Source: Stichopus chloronotus
Lineage: Eukaryota; Echinodermata; Holothuroidea; Aspidochirotida; Stichopodidae
DNA length: 64,000 bases
Assembly (NCBI GenBank): GCA_021234535.1
Contig: CM037830.1
Location: forward strand, 8,869,252-8,933,251
Direction: 5' to 3'
The notes below the pieces were generated by a model. That model was given only the letters and a program-made list of their open reading frames with translations. It was not told the DNA's origin and ran no database searches. The translations under genes were made by a program, and so were the position numbers. Shown here one piece after another: positions 37,114 through 47,166 of this stretch. Position 1 is the first letter of the stretch; every line of letters starts with the position of its first letter.

Positions 37114-37396
37114 TGATACCAAAAACGGTTGGAACTCCCTCCTTTTGTCAATCTGACGGTATTGGTGGTGGACTACAATGATCCAACGAACGATCCATTG
37201 AAAAGTAGAGCCATTGTGCGAATGATGAAGTCGGATCCGCTCGCACCTGCGGGTACCACTGAAATGGCCACGGGTCGTACCGGTGACGACGGAATGGTCC
37301 GACTAGATTGCCCCCACAACGAGAGCGTCATCATCACAGCTAGGGCAGCGCGACTCTTTGCTAATTCTGTTACTTTCAGGTGTAACATCGATCAAA
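37114..37396 (+). CDS. Exon: start of FAM171/astroprincin-like region (+1 frameshift near the 5' end)
   Basis: The only usable acceptor is GACTTTAG at 37,113; donor GTAAGT, closing in phase 1. The coding frame reads LPPFVNLTVLVVDY, RAIVRMM, GRTGDDGMVRLDC, SVIITARAARLFANSV. This follows the start of the FAM171 (astroprincin) ectodomain: a beta-strand, 'G.TG.DG', then 'L.VTA...Y.pNS'. The chosen frame meets TGA at the acceptor, and the frame expected from phase 1 ends at a stop within 20-odd codons. Dropping one A from the A5 run at 37,121-37,125 joins the two. The exon length (283) is one base too long for phase 1/1. Confidence 0.65.
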
Positions 37397-37840
37397 GTAA
37401 GTGACATTCATTTCGTCGAAATTAAACGAGATGTGATATCACGACGCCCTCATTCATGAATGACAAAACCACTCCTGTGCTGTACACTGATATTGTATTG
37501 ATTAGTCCTGATTTCGATGTAGTATGTATTTTGTAACCAAACAAGTATAACATATAACTTCACCTAACTGTGTCTTTTCCTGAACGGTCGATCCTTTAAT
37601 TCAAATATACCATAATGTAGGCCTACTTAAGCCTATCCCCCAAGCTGTTACAATCGTCTTCTTTTTTTCCCCTCTCCTGTCACAACCAATAATTGAGATA
37701 GCCCTTCCTTGCATTTAATGCCCTTGCAGTCAAAGTGTTAATCATAAGCACATGATTAGAATGTTAATCATATTCGTGCCTAATCCCTTCACGAAATGTC
37801 TGTCACCTAATCGGTTTCTCATATTTTATCCTTCCAATAG

Positions 37841-37972
37841 CTAATATGGTGACTCTGCCACTTCACAGGCCCTACGAAGATACCACGTACCTCTACCGTC
37901 CATTATCACCCAGAGAGTTTGGCGTTGGGAACGAAACATTGAATGAAAGATATTTGACGAATTTTCCAGAAG
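37841..37972 (+). CDS. Exon: FAM171/astroprincin-like region, segment 2
   Basis: Acceptor CTTCCAATAG, donor GTAAAA, phase 1 on both sides, 44 codons. Reads MVTLPLHRPYEDTTYLYRP, then a segment with NET and a final NFPEG. No strong independent motif; assigned by matching phases, open frame, position between recognisable segments, and resemblance to the 'LPLxxxxSLSL..L' stretch that follows the first strand block in FAM171. NET is a possible N-glycosylation site. Confidence 0.65.
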
Positions 37973-39774
37973 GTAAAAAAGGGTTCTCTTCTATAGGGCG
38001 CACGCCCAGTCGTAAGAGCGAAAGTCGTATATGTTTTGCCTAGTCAGAGATTGCTTCAGTCGTAACTTGATAAATTAGAGTTCCATTGCTTGTTCCGTTA
38101 TGAACGAAAGACGGCCAGAAATTACCAAAGAACCCCCACTTTTCCGGCCCAATTGAAACTTCATTTAAATGTGTTCACTCTTGAGAGCAACAAGCATAGG
38201 AAAAACCTTTACTGAAGACAGAAATGTACTGTAAGTTGAGGGTAAGTGAACCAGAGGTGGAACATTCATGTGACATTTGGGTGTTATCTCGTGATTTTCA
38301 GTGGTCCGTACCTTAATATGAATCAACCGACTTATGGTGCAGTTACGTGTCTTGTGGAAAAGCACCGAACACGACAATGTATGAGACGAAATTATTTACG
38401 TAAATAAAAAATAAGTTTAATGACTAACGTCTGGGAGAGTGAGGGAAACCTTGGGCAGCAATCTCTCCCTGTATGACATCTGGAGTTATGCATGTGGGTA
38501 CACTTAAGTTGACAGGCGATGTAATTGTTAATAAAATTATTAACATTTCTAAGCAATTTCAAAACAATCTCAGGTATAGCTCCCGACTGAGTCTATAGTG
38601 ATTTTCTCCCCAGTCAGGCTCGTAGCCATCCAGCTGCTCGGGGACTTGTCCCCTACCACTTCTGTGCCGACCTCTTTGTCTCCGTGTCGAAAATCGATAG
38701 AAAATAAAATTTTACGCCTAGTAAACCAGGGCCCTGTTGTGACTTACACTGGGTTACTGGGCAAAAAAAAAAAGAAAAAAAAAAAGAAAAGCGTACTAAT
38801 AAACATATTTTGTTGTCTGTAACTTTTTTTCTCTAAAATTCCAAAAATGTTGCGGGGCTTCACTTCATGTTCAGTTGTATTTTGCGTAGACCGAAATCGT
38901 TTCATATATGGTGGTTGTGCAAAGGTTCCACAATGAAGCTAGTATTATTCTTTCGTGTGGCCATGATTCTAGGGAAACGCAATATATCTTAATCGATACC
39001 ATAAGAAGTGGTTTTCGTTTTGTTGTCTTTTCTGTTTGGAAGTTTCTTAATTCAACATCATATCACATGAGGCGACCTAATTGTTTGACTTCATTCTAAT
39101 GACGTAGTATGGGAGTGACGATAGGCGCTTGATATCTCCCACAATGCAGGAAAATGCACCCGAACCGTCAAAGGTTTTGCCTCTCGGTGAGATTCTTGTG
39201 CCCCTCCCCCTGGTTCCTGGCGGCAGGCCTGACCCAGTCCTTCAGCAACGACATTCTGGCATTGAATGGCTTGTACTTTTGTAGTTCCTGTAGGGAGGAG
39301 GGGGAGGGTTCGAAGGGGGAATGGCTAAGGGGAGAAGGTGGGAAGGGGCGAAGGGTGTCACATCCGTTGGGCTTCTGAAAAATCTGTGAAGTTTTCACCA
39401 CGATGATGAAGAAAATCTCGACGACAGATTCAAGGTTTCTGTACCTTGTGTTTCTCGATTGATCAATGTTTATTTTTTCATTGATCAGTTTCTATAGATA
39501 TGCAGCTATTGCCCTTGTCTTTTCTGTTTTTGCTGACTAGCAATGGTTTTTCAGCTATCTTCTTACAAATCGACATTTCAGGCAATATTACTCCACGAAA
39601 TACATTAGCCAAGCATTTATTAAAATTGATAGCTACAGCTGCAACTGGGAGTTATGTGCGAACGACTGTAACATCATTATCCTCTTGGTTTGAATATTCA
39701 TTTTAATTTCATTTGCGCAGGTCTTCAACATATAATACTCTCTTTCCGCCATTTTTTTTAAAATAAATGCACAG

Positions 39775-39894
39775 AGATCTTTGACATTCCAGAAGGCAGT
39801 ACGATACAGCTCTTGTTTAGATCTGTCAACGTTTCACTGCCGGAGGAGCTGGAATTCGCCCCCGAGATGATCGCATGTATTCCCAGAGTGAACG
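39775..39894 (+). CDS. Exon: FAM171/astroprincin-like region, segment 3
   Basis: Acceptor AATGCACAG, donor GTAAGT, phase 1 on both sides, 40 codons. Reads EIFDIPEGSTIQLLF, then SVNVSLPEELEFAPEM. Strand-like alternation with one NVS glycosylation site. It has no diagnostic motif alone. It is accepted because frame and phase fit the neighbouring exons. A 4.66-kb intron follows. Confidence 0.6.
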
Positions 39895-42800
39895 GTAAGT
39901 TCTTGTCACAATCAAAAATAAACGATAAAAAATGATAACGAATCCTCGGGTTGACTAGACATCCCATGTTTTTTGCATGCTAGTTCAATTTACACTTGAG
40001 TCCACACTGTACTCCATGTGGTCTCTTACCTGCACAGTTTAGGTAGATTAGCATGCATATGAATGCACAGCATGCAATATTATGCTCTTTAATCCAATGC
40101 ACATGCAACTGCACGTAGCACCTCCCAATACAATAGAAACTAACGTTCAGGTATAGGTACCAATAACTGCACAACCGTAACGATAAGTTTTGAGTGACAG
40201 AAATGCGGTAGTAGTGACCGTATACACGCAACACAGGATATGTATTTTCGGTAAATAATGCATGTATCCGACGTATAGCGTAATTAGGATTTGTAAATTT
40301 AAAAAGGGCGGGAAGGGGTAGTGGTGAAGTTGTCAGTGGTAGTATACGGCATATAGTAACCATGAGACAGGTATCTTTTTCAGTGCACGTAATTAAACTG
40401 TATAACAATATTCACTTACTCTTTGCATGTGATTCCATGCAATACATAAGCACAAAGTAAATATTCCAGTAATGCCACACAGAGAATAAGACTTCTGGTT
40501 AGTTACGAACCTTAGCATTGTGGTGGTCTCTTTGTTTTACGTTTTATTTCCCGCCCTTGAATTATGGGTTGACTTAAAACAGGAGCACACCTGCATGAGA
40601 TCTCATGCCCAATAACTTGAAATGTCGTTTATGAACATGATTTGAAGCTTAAAACCTTTAAAAAGTAAAAGCTATGTTGATGATTCACAATCATATGACA
40701 ATGAATTAAATTTCAAAGGATACATTTACATCGCCCAAATATTTTGTAAGCTGCTCAATATCCGCTAAAGCGAATGCAAGACAAGCAATATTAGGATATG
40801 TTTCGTCTGCTGTCCTGGGGCCTTTTCTTGTCATCGAATGAGCCTATTTGTCTCAATGACTTCAAACAAAATGAAGATGAAGATAGCAACAGGCGCCAGG
40901 TGAAATAAAGAACAAACAAACAAGCAAACAAACAAACAATTCTACGACAGGTCACTAGAAGCACGCCAACATAGTCGAAATAAACACACTAAGGTAGTCA
41001 AAATACGGCTATTAATGTAATGCCTATAGTCCCTGGTCTACTTGAGATAGCAAATTGTCACACACGCAGCATGTATATGTCTTACATTTAGAGCGAAAGA
41101 GGCAATGAATCTACAATATGCGTGCATTTATTTACATTGGCTGCATGCGCTTGTACCTGACAAGAACGTTTAGCTTTACACACACTTGCAATTAAGCAAA
41201 CACTGTTACATATTAATACAAAATTTGCATGAATCCAGTTATCTAAATATGGCATGACTATATATACCTAAGTATCAAGAAATGACTGAATTTGTTCGCA
41301 AGGGCGTGAGCATGACTATCTCACTCAAAAATAAAAATAAACTTGCCAAACAAATTGCACTTATAAAAACATTTGAGCTTCTAAAGTATTTGATAACACC
41401 AAACATTATTGGTATGCTAATTGTATTTTGAAATATAGCCAAATATTTATGAATGTATAATATGAGTATTTGCATGCTTTCAGTTTATAGATTCCTTTTG
41501 GAATATGAAAATTTGATTAACAGAATGAACAATGATCATCATACCATGTTTATCAGGCTGTAATTGATGATAATTTTGATGAAAATGTACTTCAATACAG
41601 AAATCAACCGGAGCATACTTAAGATAATGTTCTGTATGGACCTTTTTTGTATTGCTGATAAAAGCTGATAGAAGTGTGACAAGAACAGGGTTTGACGAGT
41701 TCAATCTTATTAATTCAAAATATAAAACACATCGTGTTTGATACCACTGGCTGCTCTTAGTTATCACATCGTCCTGCAATTGAATTTTTGTTTCAGTACA
41801 TTCATCTTTCTATTACGATAAATTTGCGGTCCTGCAATTCTTCAAAAGGTCCAAGATAATGGTAGTTTTTAAAGCTTGCCTTTGTTGTTGTTTATCACCT
41901 GTTCGCCAATTATAATTACTGTTTTGCTGTGCAAATGTTTCTAACAACTGTGTCTTCTTGTCACTTCATAATCATGTATATCGTGTTTTTTCAGTTTTCA
42001 TGTTTCTTGTGTCATGGAACTGAAGTCTTCATTTCCCCAGAAAGGAATAAAACTGTCGGAAACAATTTGAAAAAAGAATAGAAACAAAACTGCTGAATTG
42101 ATGTCAATTAAATGTTGTATGCTGTTCAAAGTTTGTGGAAGTATTATTTCTCTAATAATTGTTTCTCTATATATGTCTATCCATTGTTGTGCAAGGGATA
42201 AAGACATGGGGGCGTTACTGAAATTTCACATCACAATTGTATTTCTTGACAAAATAAGATTTGGAATTGCCAATTATAGACTGCCAAAGACTTATATCTC
42301 AACAACACTATTTAATATCATACCAGTCGCAAGCATATATATCCACACTTGCTGATACCTTTTACTGTTGTACATTTAGATGGGATTTTGATGATCAAAT
42401 ATGACCTGTCATTATAAATCTGTTTCCCGCAAATGTCCAATTGCCTCATGGCTAAACAGTAATCACATACCAAAGTTTCGTTCACAATATCGTGATGAGC
42501 CAAAGTCCCCATTTATGATGCAAATAGCCATTTAAAAAATTATGTTGCACTCAAAGGCACAGGCATGGGTATGTGTGTTTGTAATTGACATTCCAGTGCC
42601 CAACTTGATCATTAGTATGCCCCCTTAAAATCAATAGCAATACAAATAAAGTAATGGAACTGCAGTGGTAGTATACCATGAATTGAAGTATAACTGCTGT
42701 CATCGTTAAATGAAGTAAATAATACGTCATGTCTTTGTTTTCTATATCTTTTTTTCTCATCAACATTGAAATTGCTTCAAAGAAAGGCAGTTATTTTGTT

Positions 42801-43210
42801 TCGTCTTTTCGTGTAGATAGATTTTGATTTAACTTACATAATCTTATGAGAAACAATCAATGTGCAAAGTTCAAAACAGCTTATAGTTATGGCACATATC
42901 TGGCCTCACAATGGGGAAAAGTACTGTGTAACCATCTTCACTAATCAGCAAAGTTTCTCTTTTCACCCACTAATGCGTCTTTCTATGCAAATGATATACC
43001 TTGAATATTCAGAAGGTGAAGGAAGAGGAGACGTCGGTGGTTCATTTCGAAACCAGGAGGGTAAGGGTACATAATCGTCATAATCATCGTCATTATTCTT
43101 ATCTCAATTGTACCATTTACAGATGAATACTTTGAAGTCTTTTATGTCATCCGTGCAAGCATCGTCGGGACACCAGATTCCGATCGAAAGTAATTGCTGA
43201 AAAGCACGCA

Positions 43211-43212
<2 letters not shown>

Positions 43213-43291
<79 letters not shown>
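43213..43291. repeat. (TA)n microsatellite
   Basis: About 78 bases of uninterrupted AT dinucleotide in the 4.66-kb intron between the exons at 39,775 and 44,551. The minus-strand 'protein' of alternating Tyr and Ile here is an artefact. Confidence 0.97.
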
Positions 43292-43293
<2 letters not shown>

Positions 43294-44550
43294 GCCACAA
43301 TACTTTTATGACTCATTTTCCATCTCTAAATCTCCAAATCGTGTTCAAAATTTGAGGGTTCCAGTATTGTCCCCAATATTGTTTGTTGTGTACAGTTTTA
43401 GAAGATGGTGAAGTACATTTGAAGAGTCCATAGCTAATGATTCGATCTTCGGATGGCATAGTCCTAGAACACTTCGATCTCAGTGTGCTACCACAAAAAA
43501 AAATCAAATAGTTTGATTTCTAAATCTGGGGTAATCGGTACTAGGGAGTTCTAATTCTACACTGAAACCTCGATTCTTGAAGAGTTAGGATATTGCTTAG
43601 GATAGTGATACAAGTACACAGCCTGAGTAGTTGTAGGTATGCCATATTTGTATTTATCTGTACTGATGTAATAATAATGGAAGCATACTTATGTGATACA
43701 AATTTTCTTGTATGTACTCCGTGTTCTATTTGACTATAACAAAACTGTAGTCGCAGTTACTTACTGAAAAGATTCAGGATAAGATGAAATATGTATGAAG
43801 TTTACGTGTTGCTTGTAGGCCTATATTATTTATTTCTAGCAAACTGTATGTAGGGCCTACAATATGTACAATGTATGTACAACTTTAACAGTTGTGACTA
43901 AAATTAAAAGAAAGAGAAGTCAAGACTTCTACTCTGAGATACTATACCATAACTACAACTGCTTACAAGATGAGTGGCAACATTATGCTAGAAGTATATG
44001 TGCATATATATATGTAAATAACTACGTGCCTTTGCCTACGAGTCTAGTTACTATACCTATACTGAATGATGCAGAGGCACATGGATGGCGTGAGAGGTTG
44101 ATGTGTGACTGTTGACGAAAGGGGAAGAGGGGGCGGTATTGCATACAGTTTTAATTAGACCATAATGGTTTCTTGTAGTTATTAGAACAATGGCGATAAA
44201 AACACGAAATCGCATGATACGAGCATGAACCTGTTGTTCACTTTTTACCGGCTCGGGTTTGTTACATGTGCGACATCCTTTCTTGTAGGCGGATGTCATT
44301 TCTAGGACAAAAGTCTACAGCAAGAGGAAAAAGAATTGAAAAGCTAAAAGAGTCAGTGGATTGCCATGGAGTGCCATCTTGTGCACTTAGGTTCTAATGC
44401 GTGTGTTGACGTCATGTAACCTAGTGTAAACATATCATCATCGGTATATGCTAGTGGCCACTCTACTTATTTCCAGTTTAATTGTTAGTTTGATTTTAGC
44501 TTTTTGTGTCTTGAGATCGTCACTCACATGTTTCGTTCGCTTCTGTACAG

Positions 44551-44748
44551 ACACTGATATCAGAGCAATCGAGGCATTTGGTGCTGTTGAACTGACCGTC
44601 AGGGACACCACAAAAGTCGGTAGGAGACACCTACCCCCACCTTTCAAGCCCAATAAGAAAATGATGTTGACGTTTCCTATTCAAAAGCTACCAGCCGACC
44701 TCTCCGTTGGGGACAAAGTTCCCGCTTGGACATTTAATTTCGCAAACG
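44551..44748 (+). CDS. Exon: FAM171/astroprincin-like region, segment 4
   Basis: Acceptor TTCTGTACAG, donor GTAAAA, phase 1 on both sides, 66 codons. Reads AIEAFGAVELTVRD, a proline/lysine linker, then MMLTFPIQKLPADLSVGDKVPAWTFNFANG. FAM171 proteins have the same order: 'V.AV.V.L', then a block ending 'PAW.FD...G'. The codon split at Gly continues into CWVEDG in the next exon. Confidence 0.78.
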
Positions 44749-45276
44749 GTAAAATCCTTCTGTACATATCCCTCGATAGTTGTAATCAACAAAGCAGGTT
44801 TCACCCACTCTGAGTGTACAGTATGATGATGAACGCTGGGTTTCGGCTGTACACTGTGATGTACTTATCCATCAATTCATGCACCTGTACGAGAGTTCAA
44901 GTTAAAAAATGGTACACATTTGTTCTTCTCATACGTTATACTTCATACTTCATCATGGCTTGTGCTGGATTTTCCTTCCGGTGGCTTCTAAAATAAGAAC
45001 TTATTTGTTATGTTTTGGTCAACCTATCATAAGAAAATGTCAGTAACTGATCATTTCTTCAAACTTTTTTTTTTCTTTTTGAATACTTTTAAACTTTAGT
45101 TGATTTCCATACATTTTAGAAGTATCTTACTGAAGTTTTAAAACCACGATGTTGACGAACAAGTCCTGTTATTGTTACATTACCACCAGTCAGTTATTAT
45201 CACCAAAAGTCTGTGGTTTTGTGTGAATGATAATGTTCATCTTGTTCACCTTTAGTTGATGTCGTTTTATTAAACA

Positions 45277-45467
45277 GGATGTTGGGTCGAGGACGGAGAA
45301 GGAGAGTTAGTGATTGATGAATCCACCGGCAACTTAGTTTGGCGGTATGAGGCCAATCATTTCTCATGGTGGGCCGCTGGACGGGTAAACTCACGTACGA
45401 GTTGTGTCACTGTGAGGACTTGCCACGATTCAGCATGCAACGATCCCGCTCCAGATACCTTAATTGG
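45277..45467 (+). CDS. Exon: FAM171/astroprincin-like region, segment 5 (W...WWAAG)
   Basis: Acceptor ATTAAACAG; opens in phase 1, donor GTAAGA closing in phase 2, the only phase-2 junction inside the recognised gene apart from the 5' end. Reads CWVEDGEGELVI, GNLVWRYEANHFSWWAAGR, then CVTVRTCHDSACNDP. The first two match the FAM171 signature 'G.WV..G.G.......L.W....P..GYW.AA'. The Cys-rich end begins a further small module completed in the next exon. Confidence 0.78.
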
Positions 45468-45677
45468 GTAAGAACTGAGCAGTCCATTCGTCGCAAACAC
45501 TCTTCTTATTCTTGTATGACGTGATATACTACAAGGCATATGCTTTCTTAAGTCTTTAGCTTTGAAAGTTTTCGAAAGAACCACTTACAGTCAGCTTTAT
45601 TATTTCGGTTGAAGCACTCACATTATAGTGCTAATAATCATCGTCATTCTCAGATAGTCCTTACATCTTTTTTTCAG

Positions 45678-45928
45678 GACATTCGGAAAGGATTATGGCT
45701 TCGAAACGTTCAGATACACCGATGAAAAAGGATTCGCCTGTCTTCAGTTCCCGTATGGTCGTACTCTGGAAATTTTCTCCCCATGTACCGGTGCGAGTAT
45801 TGAAGTTGAAAGCACAACCCTCCCTTCGTCATGTCCCGAAGGAGAGGTAGAAATACCAAAGGTGCCCGATTCTCAATCTCAGGGAACTCAAGATAAATGC
45901 CGAACGGCAACATTAGTTATACCTGCTT
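45678..45928 (+). CDS. Exon: Cys-containing beta module after the astroprincin-like region
   Basis: Acceptor TTTTTTTCAG opens in phase 2, matching the previous donor; donor GTGAGT closes in phase 1. Reads GTFGKDYGFETFRYTDEKGFACLQFPYG, then GASIEV, SSCPEGEVEIP and DKCRTATLV (given here in separate pieces). Together with the preceding CVTVRTC this resembles a second small carboxypeptidase-regulatory-like fold ('..DYG......TDE.G.AC...P'). Fold assignment is inference. A short polar linker precedes the sushi exon. Confidence 0.7.
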
Positions 45929-46009
45929 GTGAGTATTTTAACACATCTTTTATTGCTTTTTGAGATTAAAGTGTCTCCGATTTTATGTACTCTCTTTATT
46001 GGCTTCGAT

Positions 46010-46330
46010 GATACGTGTACTCATAGTGACGTATATGTGCATGTGTGTGTCAGAGTATGTATAGGTGTGAAAACCTTGAAACGAAAAAATCTCCAAAATG
46101 CAACCTTGAACTAATCTCATATTTAGCATGAATATCAATCATATCAATTTCAAGATCCCGTCTATTTTGGTGAATATCATTGGTCAAATGAAGTCAGTAG
46201 AGTTTAAGCAGTTTAAACCTTATAAAAGTAGCTCAATAATATAAGTTTGGACTGATCTCATATATAGTGCGATTAAGGACCACTTTAAGTAGAATATTTG
46301 GTATGTGCTGTGGCATGTGTTCTTTACCTG
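46010..46330. repeat. Second diverged relative of the E1/E2 repeat
   Basis: CATAGTGACGTATATGTGCATGTGTGTG, GTGTGAAAACCTTGAAACGA, ATCTCC..AACCTTGAACTAATCTCATATTTAGCATG, then a second AATATAAGTTTGGACTGATCTCATATATAGTG unit. The order matches E2 units; AGGTCA motifs have decayed. Lies in the last intron of the EGF gene. Confidence 0.4.
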
Positions 46331-46953
46331 AGTCTCACTACCGTTTGCATATTTAAATCACTGTGAGCAGTGAGGCTGTATAGTGTCACGTAAAACCCTA
46401 AAGTATTCTTGAATTCTGGTTAATAAAGACGCAGACGTAACAAATCGTATTATTGTTCATAGCTGATAGATGGTTCCTCCTATCACAGGTATACGTCGGT
46501 GCACCTTGTTCTGAAAATATTTACTGAAAAAAAACTCCGTTACTTGTAGCCATTTGCTGTATAATAATTATGTCTTAAAGGTATGTATTGTCTTTCAAGT
46601 CATAAAGAAAGCAATGTATTAAATGATACAACGATCTTCTCTCTAGGTTATAAAAGAAGTGAATAGCAATTTTTTTTTTTTTTTTGCTTAGCAGCAGACT
46701 GCAAGTACCAGGTCCAGACTTACACGTGGACACATTACTAATCCATATTTACACAAAAGATCTTCAAGCAGTCATGAAACTGTGTTAGTATTTGGCGGAA
46801 ATATCAAGAGATGTAAACGATTTGACATGAAACTGAAATTGATTCCTTTCTTTTTTTTCTTCTCTTTCGTCTTCACCACCACCATGACCACTACATCCTC
46901 ATCATTACCATCATCGTCGTCGCATTCATCGCCATCGTTATTATCATCATCAG

Positions 46954-47166
46954 ATGACAGAACATGTAAGGAACCAGACGCTGAACACAATAATCTTGAA
47001 TTGACGGAGAAGAAGGAGCCATTTATTTACGGCAACCCAGCTAAATATTCATGTAGTGAGCCTGGTTTCGAAATAGCTGGGGGAAGGTTACCGAGTGTGC
47101 AATCGCTGCTTTAAATGGACAGGTAACTTGACATGCGAGGAAGTAGAAGTTGACTACTCTGCTTAG
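46954..47166 (+). CDS. Terminal exon: CCP/sushi module and stop (+1 frameshift)
   Basis: Acceptor TCATCATCAG preceded by a pyrimidine-rich TCATCA tract; phase 1 (split Tyr codon). Reads DRTCKEPDAEHNNLEL, then YGNPAKYSCSEPGFEI. After one extra base in the GGGGGAAGG run near 47,086-47,092 the next frame reads GYRVCNRCFKWTGNLTCEE and a short tail ending in TAG at 47,164. C..P, Y.C..G(Y/F), C...KW and the final C fit a sushi/CCP domain. Without the shift the frame ends at TAA in 47,112-47,114. Confidence 0.7.

Larger units (their letters stand above)
37973..44550 (+). other. Two introns around the exon at 39,775; no further exon seen
   Basis: The introns 37,973-39,774 and 39,895-44,550 flank one 120-base exon. 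They hold an A-rich tract at 38,765-38,790, a purine-rich GGGGAG stretch at 39,295-39,350 and the (TA)n microsatellite. Frames such as 39,980-40,408 (minus) have no domain support. An extra small astroprincin exon could hide here. Confidence 0.55.
14607..47166 (+). other. Gene span: secreted multi-EGF protein with EGFL6/nephronectin-like head, FAM171/astroprincin-like region and sushi tail (5' exon missing)
   Basis: Twenty exons can be chained on the plus strand with canonical GT..AG sites. The first five modules match EGFL6 and nephronectin in order and motif: a Cys-rich head with a CCxGW motif, an EGF with CVGPDRCKC and GYAGK, a calcium-binding EGF starting [12 protein letters not shown], a plain EGF, then a DIDEC EGF. 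Those vertebrate proteins end in a MAM domain; this one instead continues with eight more EGF exons, a FAM171/astroprincin-like region and a CCP module. No transmembrane segment is seen, so a matrix or secreted role is inferred. The signal-peptide exon upstream of 14,607 is not identified. Three single-base insertions interrupt the frame (in the exons starting 33421, 37114 and 46954). The nearest vertebrate proteins share only the N-terminal part, so no gene symbol is given. Confidence 0.8.

Noticed and set aside
43104..43316. Minus-strand frame with a long Tyr-Ile repeat
   Set aside because: Pure translation of the (TA)n microsatellite.
46782..46953. Thr/Ser-rich coding extension before the sushi module
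   Set aside because: It is the pyrimidine-rich TCATCA tract of the acceptor; the phase-1 acceptor at 46,953 fits the previous exon exactly.
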